Source: Pannonibacter anstelovis (GTDB lineage: Bacteria > Pseudomonadota > Alphaproteobacteria > Rhizobiales > Stappiaceae). From it: 64,000 bases of DNA. Location: the NCBI RefSeq assembly GCF_036881715.1, contig NZ_JBAKBF010000004.1, positions 62,001 through 126,000 of the forward strand, read 5' to 3'. Shown here piece after piece: positions 44,543-53,828 of the stretch. Position 1 is the stretch's first letter. Each line of letters begins with the position of its first letter. Under the pieces are notes generated by a model, which was not told the origin of the DNA, did no database searches, and saw only the letters and a program-made list of their open reading frames with translations. Position numbers and translations under genes: made by a program.

Positions 44543-46122
44543 GCGTGCCCCTCCTCGATCCCGGCAGCCGCCCGGACCAGATTTTCCGGCGTCATCGCCT
44601 CTCCCTCGAATTCGGCGGCAATCCGCCCCTCGCGCATCACGATCACGCGGTCGGACATGCCCAGCACCTCGGGGATTTCAGACGAGACGAGAATGACCGC
44701 GAGCCCCTCCCCCGCCAGTTCCGCCATGAACTCATGCACCGCCGCCTTGGAGCCAATGTCGATGCCCTTGGTCGGCTCGTCCAGAATGATCACGCGGGGC
44801 CGGGTCGCCAGCCATTTGGCAATGATCACTTTCTGCTGGTTGCCGCCCGAGAGAAGGCCGATATCCTGATCGAGCGCGGCAGCCCTCAGGTCCAGCCGGC
44901 GGGTATAGTCCCGCGCCAGCGCAAACTCTTCCGCCATCTTCAGAAACCCCTTGCGGGAAACGGCCTGCAAAGAGGGCAAGGTCACGTTCTGATAGATCGG
45001 CAGACCCTTCACCGCGCCCTGCTTGCCCCGGTCCTCCGGCACATAAACGATGCCCTGCCGGATGGCTGCATTCGGGGAGCGGATCACCGCCACCTCGCCG
45101 TCAATGCGGATCGCGCCCTTGGAAGGTTTCGTGATGCCGAACAGCGCCTGCATGAATTCGCTGCGCCCGGCACCGACAAGGCCATAGAAGCCAAGGATTT
45201 CACCGGCGCGCAGGGTGAAATTGATGTCCTCGAACTCTGTCGGATGAGCATAACCCACCACCTTCAGCAGTTCATCACCCAGCTTCGGGGTGCGCTTGGG
45301 AAACACCTGATCCACCGGGCGGCCGACCATCATGCGCACAAGATCGCCCTCGCGCACATCGCGGATATGCCCTGCGCCCACCAGCTCCCCGTCGCGGAAT
45401 ACGGTATAACGGTCAGCCACGCGGAAGATTTCATCGAACTTGTGGCTGATGAAGAGGATGGCCTTTCCTTCGGCCTTCAGCCGGTCCACCAGCTCATAGG
45501 TTTCTTCGATTTCCTTGTGCGACAGTGCCGCCGTCGGCTCATCCATGATGACGACGCGGGCGTCAATTGACAGCGCCCGGGCAATGGCCACCAGATGGCG
45601 GCTGGCGATGCCGAGATCCTTCAGTTGCACGTCCGGATCAATCTGCGCGCCGATCCGCTCCAGCAGGCGCCGCGCCTCCTGGCGCATCTTGCGCCAGTCG
45701 ATGAGGCCGAAGCGGCTGCGCGGGGCATGGCCGATAAAGATATTCTCTGCCACCGTCAGCTCGTCAAAGAGTACGGTTTCCTGATGGATTGCCGTCACTC
45801 CGGCCTTTGCGGCCGCCTCAGCTGCGGGAAAGGCCACCGGCTGGCCGTCAACGCGGATCTCGCCCGCATCCGGCTGGTAGATGCCGGTCAGAACCTTGAC
45901 GATGGTGGACTTGCCCGCACCATTTTCCCCGATCAGCGCCGTCACCTGCCCCGGATAGAGGTCCAGCGAGACGCCCGAAAGCGCCTTGACGCCCGGAAAG
46001 GACTTGGAAATGCCGGTCAGCGAAAGAACCGGAAGGTCCTTCGCGCTGGCTGGATTCAAGGCAGCACCCGGCTGATCCGGGAAGTTGGCAAGCATGGCAA
46101 TGCCCCGGTTATGCCGGAACAT
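44539..46122 (-). CDS. rhaT: Rhamnose ABC transporter ATP-binding protein
   Basis: A 527-residue protein with two ABC domains in tandem, as in RbsA. The first has Walker A GENGAGKST and Walker B VVIMDEPTAAL. The second has a degenerate Walker A (GLVGAGRSE) but an intact signature LLSGGNQQKV and Walker B VIILDEPTKGID, the normal asymmetry of the family. The first ATG is at 46122; ATG 46095 is an alternative. It follows rhaS after 103 bp that contain a strong hairpin. Confidence 0.9.
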   Translation of the reverse strand: MFRHNRGIAMLANFPDQPGAALNPASAKDLPVLSLTGISKSFPGVKALSGVSLDLYPGQVTALIGENGAGKSTIVKVLTGIYQPDAGEIRVDGQPVAFPAAEAAAKAGVTAIHQETVLFDELTVAENIFIGHAPRSRFGLIDWRKMRQEARRLLERIGAQIDPDVQLKDLGIASRHLVAIARALSIDARVVIMDEPTAALSHKEIEETYELVDRLKAEGKAILFISHKFDEIFRVADRYTVFRDGELVGAGHIRDVREGDLVRMMVGRPVDQVFPKRTPKLGDELLKVVGYAHPTEFEDINFTLRAGEILGFYGLVGAGRSEFMQALFGITKPSKGAIRIDGEVAVIRSPNAAIRQGIVYVPEDRGKQGAVKGLPIYQNVTLPSLQAVSRKGFLKMAEEFALARDYTRRLDLRAAALDQDIGLLSGGNQQKVIIAKWLATRPRVIILDEPTKGIDIGSKAAVHEFMAELAGEGLAVILVSSEIPEVLGMSDRVIVMREGRIAAEFEGEAMTPENLVRAAAGIEEGHA

Positions 46123-46166
46123 GCAGTCCCGGCGTCATGTGTGATGTTGTATCAGGGTCGCGGACG

Positions 46167-46205
46167 GTGCCCGGCCAATCACACAGCGTGTCACAGGCCG
46201 GGCAC
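46167..46205. repeat. Hairpin between rhaS and rhaT
   Basis: GTGCCCGGCC (46167-46176) and GGCCGGGCAC (46196-46205) form a perfect 10-bp stem with a 19-nt loop. It sits 3' of the binding-protein gene and probably raises its mRNA level relative to the ATPase and permease genes. Confidence 0.65.
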
Positions 46206-46225
46206 ATGTTGAGGCCTGGGAGGTC

Positions 46226-47218
46226 TCAGAAAATGTCCTTGAAGGCATCGATGTTGGAGCTGTCATAGACAAACGGATCTGCCATCGCGCCCGTGTTGCT
46301 GTCATCCAGCTTCAGCGTGCCCATGCGGCCCATCGGAATTTCCGCGCCGGGCTTGGCTTCGGCCTTGCCCGTGGCAAGGTTGTAGGACAGCACCGTGGCG
46401 GCATAGCCGAGGTCGATCGGGTTCCAGATGGCGAAGGACTTGGACGCGCCCGACTTGATGTGCCCGGCCATCTCTGACGGCAGGCCAAGGCCCGTCACAT
46501 TGACCTTGCCAACCTTGCCCGCATCGGTGACTGCCTGCGCCGCCGCAACAATGCCGACGGAGGTCGGGGCAATGATCGCCTTCAGGTCCGGATAGGTCTG
46601 CATCAGGCCCTGCGCCTCACGGTAGGACTTGTCGGCAAGGTCATCGCCATAGACGGTGGCCACCACATTGATGCCCTTGTAGTTGCCCTTGACCTTGTTC
46701 ATCTCCTCGATCCAGATGTTCTGGTTGGTCGCCGTGGCAGAAGCCGACAGCACCGCCACATCACCACCCTCCGGCAGGTGATCTGCCGCCAGCTTGATGA
46801 TCATGTTGCCGATCAGCGGGCTGGACGAGGGATTGAGATGCAGCTGGCGGCCTTCCGGCGCCACGCCCGAGTCCCACGAAATCACGGTGATGCCGCGGTC
46901 CATCGCCTTTTTCAGGGCCGGCACAAGCGCATCCTGATCATTCGCGGAGATGGCGATCGCATCCACTTTCTGGGCGATCAGCGCATTGATCACCTCGATC
47001 TGGCCTTCCGCCGTCGTATCGGTGGGGCCGGTGTAGATGATCTCGACATCGCCCAGCTCCTTGGCAGCTTCCTGCGCGCCCTTGTTGGCAGCCTCAAAGA
47101 AGCCGATGCCCAGCGCCTTCACCACCAGCGCAATGCGCTTGGTCTCGGCATGGGCGGGCGCGGAGAATGCGAGCGCGGCAACAGCAGTCGCCGCCAGAAG
47201 CGTCTTCATGAATGTCAT
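46226..47218 (-). CDS. rhaS: Rhamnose ABC transporter substrate-binding protein
   Basis: The 330-residue periplasmic protein has a signal peptide (MKTLLAATAVAALAFSAPAHA) and the Peripla_BP_4 (RbsB-like) fold, with IALVVKALGIGFFEAANKG and AISANDQDALVPALKKAMDR segments. I chose the ATG at 47218 because GGAGGAAG lies five bases upstream; the frame extends to 47236. It is the first transporter gene after rhaR. Substrate assignment rests on the surrounding rha genes. Confidence 0.9.
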   Translation of the reverse strand: MTFMKTLLAATAVAALAFSAPAHAETKRIALVVKALGIGFFEAANKGAQEAAKELGDVEIIYTGPTDTTAEGQIEVINALIAQKVDAIAISANDQDALVPALKKAMDRGITVISWDSGVAPEGRQLHLNPSSSPLIGNMIIKLAADHLPEGGDVAVLSASATATNQNIWIEEMNKVKGNYKGINVVATVYGDDLADKSYREAQGLMQTYPDLKAIIAPTSVGIVAAAQAVTDAGKVGKVNVTGLGLPSEMAGHIKSGASKSFAIWNPIDLGYAATVLSYNLATGKAEAKPGAEIPMGRMGTLKLDDSNTGAMADPFVYDSSNIDAFKDIF

Positions 47219-47278
47219 TGTCTTCCTCCCAGTCATTCCACCGGCCGTTCCTCCCGCCGGTCAGAAATCTCTATTCCG

Positions 47279-48085
47279 TCAGCCCCCGCCGGCAGCGCTT
47301 GCCTGCGCTGCCTCGACGGGCGCTGCAATCACCTGCACCCCTGCCTGCTCCAGCATCTGGGCGGCGCTGTCCGGAATGCCCTCATCGGTGATCACCGTGG
47401 TGATGCGGTCCAGCGGGCACAGGATCAGGCTGGAGCGGCTGCGGAATTTGGACGAGTCCGCCAGCACCACCAGTTCATCCGCCTGCCCGATCAGCTTCTG
47501 CTCCGCCTGGATGAGAAGCGGATCCGCCTCCATCAACCCCAGCGGCCCCAGCCCTTGCGCCCCCATGAACATGCGCCGCGCATAAAAATTACGCGTCACG
47601 TCATTGTCGAAGGGGCTCAGGATGATGTTCTGCTCCCGGTAGATCACCCCGCCGGACAGGATGATCGTGTTCTTCGAATGCTTGAGCAGGTGCTCGGCAA
47701 TCGGGAACGAATTGGTGAAGATCTGCATGCGCTTGCTCGCCAGCGGATGCACCATCTGGAAAGTGGTCGTGCCGCCGTTGATGATGATCGCGTCACCATC
47801 CGTGCAAAGCTCCACCGCCGCACGGGCAATCGCCCGCTTCTGCTGCGCGTTGATCGCCTCGTTGACGCTGAAGGGGCGGCCCGCCAGCCCGACGAACTGC
47901 GGCGGCGTGATCGATTCCGCCCCGCCACGGACCCGGCGCAGCTTCTTCTGCACATGCAGCGCCGCGATATCTCGGCGGATGGTCGCTTCCGAGGAATCCG
48001 TCAGCGCCACCAGTTCCGCAACGGTCACGACCGGACGGTCCTGAACGGCGGACAAGATGATCCTGTGACGCTCTTTCTCGTGCAT
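47279..48085 (-). CDS. rhaR: DeoR family regulator of rhamnose genes
   Basis: A 268-residue DeoR repressor: an N-terminal helix-turn-helix (about 5-60, with VAELVALTDSSEATIRRDIAAL) and a sugar-phosphate-sensing C-terminal domain (about 80-250, with IINGGTTTFQMV near 108). GGGAGGA precedes the ATG. It is divergent from rhaD and in front of rhaS, so it should control both arms through the sites at 48132-48204. Rhamnose or a phosphorylated intermediate is the likely inducer. Confidence 0.9.
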   Translation of the reverse strand: MHEKERHRIILSAVQDRPVVTVAELVALTDSSEATIRRDIAALHVQKKLRRVRGGAESITPPQFVGLAGRPFSVNEAINAQQKRAIARAAVELCTDGDAIIINGGTTTFQMVHPLASKRMQIFTNSFPIAEHLLKHSKNTIILSGGVIYREQNIILSPFDNDVTRNFYARRMFMGAQGLGPLGLMEADPLLIQAEQKLIGQADELVVLADSSKFRSRSSLILCPLDRITTVITDEGIPDSAAQMLEQAGVQVIAAPVEAAQASAAGGG

Positions 48086-48131
48086 GCATTCCTCCCGATG
48101 TCCCGCTCAGGCTTCCATCAAATTCGAGCAG

Positions 48132-48204
48132 TGTCAATCACGATTCGTCATATTGCTGCAATGCAGCGTCAATTTTGATCGATCATGATTGAAACTGATT
48201 GACA
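48132..48204. promoter_or_regulatory. Divergent rhaR/rhaD control region with paired half-sites
   Basis: TGTCAATCA (48132-48140) and TGATTGACA (48196-48204) are perfect inverted half-sites 64 bp apart. A direct repeat of TGATTGA occurs (48186 and 48196), and between them lie the dyads GCTGC-AAT-GCAGC (48155-48167) and TGATCGATCA (48176-48185). DeoR proteins often bind spaced repeats and loop DNA. Specific binding is inferred. Confidence 0.6.
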
Positions 48205-48273
48205 ACAAGAGATATCACGGCAAGTCTCCGGTCAAAAGCTGGCCTTGCTCCGGCTCACTCTCGGGAGGACTAC

Positions 48274-50376
48274 ATGACTGATTCCGCCGCCGGTTCCCGG
48301 CTCGCAAACCTGTGGGATGAGGCAAAGGCTTCGGCCATGACCGAATCTGGCCGGCTGCTCTACCGCTCGAACCTGCTCGGGTCCGACAAGCGCATCACCA
48401 ACTACGGTGGCGGCAACACATCCGCCAAGGTCATGGAAAAGGATCCACTGACCGGCGAAATGGCGGAAGTGCTGTGGGTCAAGGGCTCCGGCGGCGATGT
48501 GGGCACCATCAAGCTCGACGGTTTCGCCACGCTCTACATGGACAAGCTGCGGGCGCTGAAGGGCATTTACCGGGGAGTAGCCTTCGAGGACGAGATGGTG
48601 GGCCTGCTGCCCCACTGCACCTTCAACCTCAACCCGCGAGCTGCCTCCATCGACACGCCGCTGCATGCCTATGTGCCGAAGAAGCACGTGGACCACATGC
48701 ACCCGGACGCCATCATCGCCATTGCCGCCTCGAAGGACAGCAAGGCGCTGACGGAAGAGATTTTCGGCAAGGACATCGGCTGGCTGCAGTGGAAGCGCCC
48801 CGGCTACGAACTGGGCCTGTGGCTTGAAAAGTTCTGCCTCGAAAATCCGGAAGCACGCGGCGTCGTGCTGGAAAGCCACGGCCTCTTCACCTGGGCCGAT
48901 GATGCGCGCACCTGCTACGAGACGACCATCGAAATCATCAACAAGGCGATGGCCTGGTTCGAGGGCAAGCTGGCTGGCAAGGCCGCTTTCGGCGGGCAGA
49001 AACACGCCATCCTGCCGCGTGAGCAGCGCCGCGCCATTGCCGCCCGCCTGATGCCCGCCATTCGCGGCATGGTCAGCGGCCAGCAGCACATGGCCGGGCA
49101 CTTCGACGACAGCGATGCGGTGCTGGAATTCGTCTGCGCGCAGGACATGGAAGCCCTCGCGGCGCTGGGCACGAGCTGCCCGGATCACTTCCTGCGCACC
49201 AAGATCCGCCCGCTGGTGGTGCAGCTTGATCCGGCGAAGCCGGATGTGGACGCCGTGCTCAAGGGTCTGCCCGATGCGGTTGCTGCCTACCGGCAGGACT
49301 ACACGGCCTATTACGAGCGCTGCAAGCATGCGGACAGCCCCGCCCTGCGTGATCCCAATGCCGTTGTCTATCTGGTGCCGGGTGTTGGCATGATCACCTT
49401 TGCCAAGGACAAGGCAACAGCCCGCATCTCGGGCGAGTTCTATGTGAACGCCATCAACGTGATGCGTGGTGCGTCCGGCGTTTCCACCTATTGCGGCCTG
49501 CCGGAGCAGGAAGCCTTCGACATCGAATACTGGCTGCTTGAGGAAGCCAAGCTCCAGCGCATGCCCAGGCCGAAGAGCCTTGCCGGCCGTGTCGCCTTTG
49601 TCACCGGCGGGGCTGGCGGCATCGGCTCGGCAACGGCGGAGCGGCTGATGAGCGAAGGCGCCTGCGTGGTGCTGGCCGATATCGACGCCAATTCCCTCGC
49701 CCAGACGGCAGAGCGCCTGGCCGCCCGCCACTCCCGCGACGTGGTGCGCACGGTTGTCATGGATGTGACCAGCGAGGATGCGGTGGAGCGGGCCTATGCG
49801 GAAGCCTGCACGGAATTCGGCGGCATCGACATTCTGGTGTCGAACGCCGGTATCGCCTCCTCGGCGCCCATCGAGGAAACCAGCCTCGAGCTGTGGAACA
49901 GGAACATGTCGATCCTTTCGACCGGCTATTTCCTTGTTTCCCGCAGCGCCTTCAAGGTGATGAAGGCGCAAGGGATTGGCGGCTCGATCGTCTTCATCGC
50001 CTCCAAGAACGGCCTTGCCGCCTCTCCCGGCGCCAGCGCCTATTGCACGGCCAAGGCCTCGGAAATCCACCTCGCGCGCTGCCTTGCACTGGAAGGGGCG
50101 CCGGATGGCATCCGCGTCAACGTGGTCAACCCGGATGCGGTGCTGCGCGGCTCCAAGATCTGGTCGGGCGACTGGCTGAAGGAACGGGCACAGGCCTATG
50201 GCAAGGACACGGCGGATCTGGAAGAGCATTACCGCCAGCGCTCGCTGCTGAAGCGCTCCGTGCTGCCGGAAGACATTGCAGAGGCCACCTATTTCTTCGC
50301 CAGCGAAGCCTCGGCCAAGTCCACCGGCAACATCATCAACGTGGACGCAGGCAACGTCCAGTCCTTCACCCGCTGA
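48274..50376 (+). CDS. rhaD: Bifunctional rhamnulose-1-phosphate aldolase / lactaldehyde dehydrogenase
   Basis: A 700-residue fusion. The N-terminal class II aldolase domain (about 1-420) has the zinc-site region with His residues in HVDHMHPDAI and ESHGLFTW. It cleaves rhamnulose-1-phosphate to DHAP and L-lactaldehyde. The C-terminal short-chain dehydrogenase domain (about 445-700) shows FVTGGAGGIGSATAERL and the catalytic YCTAK, and oxidises lactaldehyde. This fusion is typical of alphaproteobacterial rha loci. The start at 48274 follows GGGAGGA. Confidence 0.92.
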   Translation: MTDSAAGSRLANLWDEAKASAMTESGRLLYRSNLLGSDKRITNYGGGNTSAKVMEKDPLTGEMAEVLWVKGSGGDVGTIKLDGFATLYMDKLRALKGIYRGVAFEDEMVGLLPHCTFNLNPRAASIDTPLHAYVPKKHVDHMHPDAIIAIAASKDSKALTEEIFGKDIGWLQWKRPGYELGLWLEKFCLENPEARGVVLESHGLFTWADDARTCYETTIEIINKAMAWFEGKLAGKAAFGGQKHAILPREQRRAIAARLMPAIRGMVSGQQHMAGHFDDSDAVLEFVCAQDMEALAALGTSCPDHFLRTKIRPLVVQLDPAKPDVDAVLKGLPDAVAAYRQDYTAYYERCKHADSPALRDPNAVVYLVPGVGMITFAKDKATARISGEFYVNAINVMRGASGVSTYCGLPEQEAFDIEYWLLEEAKLQRMPRPKSLAGRVAFVTGGAGGIGSATAERLMSEGACVVLADIDANSLAQTAERLAARHSRDVVRTVVMDVTSEDAVERAYAEACTEFGGIDILVSNAGIASSAPIEETSLELWNRNMSILSTGYFLVSRSAFKVMKAQGIGGSIVFIASKNGLAASPGASAYCTAKASEIHLARCLALEGAPDGIRVNVVNPDAVLRGSKIWSGDWLKERAQAYGKDTADLEEHYRQRSLLKRSVLPEDIAEATYFFASEASAKSTGNIINVDAGNVQSFTR

Positions 50377-50388
50377 CGGAGGCCATTC

Positions 50389-51678
50389 ATGACCCTGATG
50401 ATCGGTTCCGATGTCCTTGAGAAGGACAATGCCGCCCGCAAAGCAGACCTCGCGCGCGACTATGACAGCCTTGGCGAGCGGCTCGCCCGCCGGGGCATCG
50501 ACATCAACGCGGTGAAGGCGAAGGTTGCCGCCTATGGCGTTGCCGTGCCGTCCTGGGGCGTAGGCACTGGCGGCACCCGCTTTGCCCGTTTCCCCGGCGC
50601 AGGCGAGCCGCGCCACATCTTCGACAAGCTGGAAGACTGCGGCGTCATCCAGCAGCTGACCCGGGCAACGCCCTCCGTCTCCCTGCATATTCCCTGGGAC
50701 AAGGCCGATCCGGCGGACCTGAAGGCCAAAGCGGACAGCCTCGGCCTCGGCTTTGACGCCATGAACTCCAACACCTTCCAGGATCAGGCCGGACAGGCCC
50801 ATTCCTACAAGTTCGGCTCCCTCTCCCACACGGATGCCGCCACCCGTGCGCAGGCGGTCGAGCACAACATCGAATGTATCGAGCTTGGCCGCGCCATCGG
50901 CTCCAAGGCTCTCACCGTGTGGATCGGCGACGGCTCCAACTTCCCCGGACAGGCGCATTTCACCCGCCAGTTCGAGCGCTATCTGGAGGCGGCCCGGCAG
51001 ATCTACACCGCCCTGCCGGAGGACTGGCGGCTCTTCACCGAGCACAAGATGTACGAGCCCGCCTTCTATTCCACCGTAGTGCAGGACTGGGGCACGAACT
51101 ATCTCATCGCGCAGGAGCTGGGCCCCAAGGCCTTCTGTCTGGTGGACCTCGGCCACCATGCGCCCAACGTGAACATCGAGATGATCGTCGCCCGCCTCAT
51201 CCAGTTCGGCAAGCTGGGCGGCTTCCATTTCAATGACAGCAAGTATGGCGATGACGATCTCGACACGGGATCGATTGATCCCTACCGGCTGTTCCTCGTC
51301 TTCAACGAGCTCGTGGACGCAGAAACCCGCAAGGCGCCGGGCTTTGCCCCCTCGCACATGCTAGACCAGTCGCACAATGTCACCGATCCGATCGAAAGCC
51401 TGATGGCCAGCGCCATGGAGGTGCAGCGCGCCTATGCGCAGGCCCTGCTGGTGGACCGCAAGGCCCTCGACGGCTTCCAGGACAGCAACGACGCGCTGAT
51501 GGCCACCACCACGCTGAAGGCCGCCTTCCGCACCGATGTGGAACCAATCCTCGCCATGGCCCGTCTGGAGTCCGGCGGCGCCATCGACCCCGTTTCCACA
51601 TACCGCGCCTCCGGCTACCGCGCCCGCGCCGCAGAGGTCCGGCCAGCAGTTTCCGGCGCTGGCGGGGGGATTGTGTGA
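50389..51678 (+). CDS. rhaI: L-rhamnose isomerase (rhizobial type)
   Basis: This 429-residue TIM-barrel isomerase converts L-rhamnose to L-rhamnulose. It belongs to the xylose isomerase-like superfamily and is distinct in sequence from E. coli RhaA. Metal-site acidic and His residues are visible in FTEHKMYEPAFYS, VDLGHHAPNVNIEM and GFHFNDSKYGDDDLD, the usual RhaI order. It is encoded 12 bp after rhaD. Together with rhaU, rhaK and rhaD it completes rhamnose catabolism. Confidence 0.93.
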   Translation: MTLMIGSDVLEKDNAARKADLARDYDSLGERLARRGIDINAVKAKVAAYGVAVPSWGVGTGGTRFARFPGAGEPRHIFDKLEDCGVIQQLTRATPSVSLHIPWDKADPADLKAKADSLGLGFDAMNSNTFQDQAGQAHSYKFGSLSHTDAATRAQAVEHNIECIELGRAIGSKALTVWIGDGSNFPGQAHFTRQFERYLEAARQIYTALPEDWRLFTEHKMYEPAFYSTVVQDWGTNYLIAQELGPKAFCLVDLGHHAPNVNIEMIVARLIQFGKLGGFHFNDSKYGDDDLDTGSIDPYRLFLVFNELVDAETRKAPGFAPSHMLDQSHNVTDPIESLMASAMEVQRAYAQALLVDRKALDGFQDSNDALMATTTLKAAFRTDVEPILAMARLESGGAIDPVSTYRASGYRARAAEVRPAVSGAGGGIV

Positions 51679-51712
51679 GAGCGGGCACCAAACTGACCTG
51701 AAGCCACTCCAT

Positions 51713-51753
51713 CACCCCGGACGCGCTTGCGTGATCCGGGGTGAGACTTTTTT
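51713..51753 (+). terminator. Rho-independent terminator of rhaD-rhaI
   Basis: CACCCCGGA (51713-51721) pairs with TCCGGGGTG (51735-51743), followed by a T-run at 51748-51753. It ends the rhamnose catabolic transcript before the amino-acid ABC operon. Confidence 0.85.
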
Positions 51754-51912
51754 GCTTTCGGGAGCCTCTCCCTCCCGGCACGCCCCCCCACAAAACTGCA
51801 GTTCTGCCTCCCGCCTTCCAAAGGAAATATCTTTCCCAAACGTCCTGATGCCAATTGGCAAGCTGGCAAAACCGGGCTAACAGGCGATTGAAACAACGCG
51901 GAACGGCTGCCC

Positions 51913-52692
51913 ATGACGCATGAGCCCGCCTTTGCCCTTGAGGTGGAGGACGTCCACAAGAGCTATGGCCCGAACGAGGTGCTGAAAGGCATTTCGATGA
52001 CCGCCCGCAAGGGTGACGTGATCTCGCTGATCGGCTCATCGGGAGCGGGCAAGAGCACCTTCCTGCGCTGCCTCAATTTTCTGGAACAGCCCGACCGGGG
52101 CCGCTTTGTCATCAATGGCGAGGAAGTGGCCCTGAAGCCGGACCGGAACGGCCGCCTGCATCCGGCCAACTGGCGCCAGATCGAGCGCCTGCGCACCGGG
52201 CTTTCCATGGTGTTCCAGAGCTTCAATCTTTGGGCGCACATGACCGTGCTGGAAAACGTCATCGAAGCCCCTGTCCATGTGCTGGGCCAGAACCGGCGCG
52301 AGGCGACGGAGCGGGCAGAAGCGCTGCTGGCCAAGGTCGGCCTTCATGACAAGCGCGATGCCTATCCGGCGTTTCTTTCAGGCGGCCAGCAGCAGCGCGC
52401 CGCCATTGCACGCGCCCTGTGCATGGAACCTTCGGTGATGCTCTTCGACGAGCCGACCTCCGCGCTTGATCCGGAGCTTGTCGGCGAGGTGCTGAAGGTC
52501 ATCCGCGATCTGGCCGCCGAAGGGCGCACCATGGTGCTCGTCACCCACGAGATGAGTTTCGCCCGGGATGTCTCCAGCTACGTCATGTTCCTGCATCAGG
52601 GCCGCGTGGAAGAGGAAGGCACGCCGGAGAAGGTGTTCGGCGCACCGGAAAGCGCCCGCTGCCGCGATTTTACCGCCTCCCTGAGGCACTGA
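51913..52692 (+). CDS. Polar amino-acid ABC transporter ATP-binding protein
   Basis: The 259-residue HisP/GlnQ-type ATPase has Walker A GSSGAGKST, signature LSGGQQQRAAIARALCM and Walker B VMLFDEPTSALDPEL. It is the first gene of an importer whose binding protein and two permeases follow. The order ATPase-binding protein-permease-permease resembles lysine/arginine/ornithine and histidine systems. Confidence 0.93.
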   Translation: MTHEPAFALEVEDVHKSYGPNEVLKGISMTARKGDVISLIGSSGAGKSTFLRCLNFLEQPDRGRFVINGEEVALKPDRNGRLHPANWRQIERLRTGLSMVFQSFNLWAHMTVLENVIEAPVHVLGQNRREATERAEALLAKVGLHDKRDAYPAFLSGGQQQRAAIARALCMEPSVMLFDEPTSALDPELVGEVLKVIRDLAAEGRTMVLVTHEMSFARDVSSYVMFLHQGRVEEEGTPEKVFGAPESARCRDFTASLRH

Positions 52693-52724
52693 ACAACAAT
52701 CACAAGCATGAACGGGGAAACACC

Positions 52725-53498
52725 ATGAAGAAGCTTCTGTCCATTCTCCTCACCGGCGCCGCGCTTGCGGCAAGCTCCGTCTCCGCCTCCGCCGAGCTGC
52801 GCTTCGGCGTGATGAACGAGCCCTATCCGCCGTTCTTCACCAAGGATGCCTCCGGCAAGTGGGTGGGCTGGGAAATCGACCTGATGGATGCCGTATGCGC
52901 CGAGATGAAGGAGCAGTGCTCCATCGTTGATATCGCATGGGACGGCCTGATCCCCGGCCTTGAGGCCAAGAAGATCGACGTGATCTGGTCCTCTATGTCC
53001 ATCACCGAAGAGCGCAAAAAAACCATTGCCTTCACGGACAAGTACTACAACACGCCCAGCAAGCTGATCGGCGCCAAGGACGGCACCACCGGCACCACGG
53101 CGGATGATGTGGCTGGCAAGGTGATCGGCATTCAGGTATCGACCGTCCAGTCTGATTATTATGCCAAGTACTTCAAGGACAAGGCCGAAGAAAAGACCTA
53201 TGCCACCCTCGACGAGGCTTTCCAGGATCTTGCTGCCGGACGCATCGACTACGTGTTCGGCGATGCCATGCCGCTGGAAGAGTTCCTGAAGTCCAGCTAT
53301 GGCGCGGACTGCTGCGAGGACAAGGGCAACGTGGCCGGCGACCCGGCCATCCTCGGCTCCGGCATTGGCGGCGGCCTGCGTCAGGACGATACAGAGCTTC
53401 AGGCCAAGCTGAACGCCGCCATCGCCGCTGTCCGCGCCAGCGGCAAGTACAAGGAAATCTCGGACAAGTACTTCTCGTTCGATCCTTACGGCGAGTGA
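52725..53498 (+). CDS. Polar amino-acid ABC substrate-binding protein
   Basis: A 257-residue SBP_bac_3 protein with signal peptide (MKKLLSILLTGAALAASSVSASA). The mature chain shows LRFGVMNEPYPPFF, the DLMDAVCAEM helix and IAWDGLIPGLEAKKIDVIWSS, all classic for arginine/ornithine-type proteins. The nearby methyltransferase suggests the cargo could be a sulfur-containing amino acid, but the ligand cannot be read from sequence. GGGGAA precedes the ATG. Confidence 0.9.
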   Translation: MKKLLSILLTGAALAASSVSASAELRFGVMNEPYPPFFTKDASGKWVGWEIDLMDAVCAEMKEQCSIVDIAWDGLIPGLEAKKIDVIWSSMSITEERKKTIAFTDKYYNTPSKLIGAKDGTTGTTADDVAGKVIGIQVSTVQSDYYAKYFKDKAEEKTYATLDEAFQDLAAGRIDYVFGDAMPLEEFLKSSYGADCCEDKGNVAGDPAILGSGIGGGLRQDDTELQAKLNAAIAAVRASGKYKEISDKYFSFDPYGE

Positions 53499-53592
53499 TC
53501 TGCAGAAAATGAAGTTGCCGGGATTGGTGTCAGCGCCTCTTCCGGCCTCTTCTGAGGCTCTGAGTTTGTGCAAACAGGCTGCAGCCCCCCTG

Positions 53593-53636
53593 CCCCCTTG
53601 AGGGGGAGATGTCTGCGACAGCAGACAGAGGGGGGT
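53593..53636 (+). repeat. Structured palindromic repeat, unit 1
   Basis: The unit reads CCCCCTTGAGGGGGAGATG, then a small hairpin (GTCTGC-GACA-GCAGAC at 53611-53626), then CAGAGGGGGGT. It is the inverted partner of unit 2 at 53688. Similar G/C palindromes are widespread in alphaproteobacterial intergenic DNA; I believe these are RPE/BIME-like elements. Confidence 0.75.
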
Positions 53637-53687
53637 GCCAGCGCCTCAGCACGGCACGGCCACTCTTGAACAGACGGGCAGTCCGTT

Positions 53688-53730
53688 ACCCCCCTCTGCC
53701 CCCTTCGGGGGCATCTCCCCCTCAAGGGGG
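53688..53730 (-). repeat. Structured palindromic repeat, unit 2 (inverted)
   Basis: ACCCCCCTCTG, a hairpin GCCCCC-TTC-GGGGGC (53698-53712) and CATCTCCCCCTCAAGGGGG give the same outer arms as unit 1 in reverse orientation, but the middle stem differs in sequence while keeping its fold. The pair fills the 330-bp gap between the binding-protein and permease genes. Confidence 0.75.
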
Positions 53731-53828
53731 TAGAGGAGTTGGTGTCTGGCTGACGGTCCGAAATGAACATCCCCCATTGGGGCAAAGGCCGCAGGCCAAA
53801 GACTTTATTGGATTGTCCCAGAGGCAGC

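Noticed and set aside
48232..51357. 1041-codon open frame on the minus strand
   Set aside because: It is the antisense shadow of rhaD and rhaI; no domain is recognisable.
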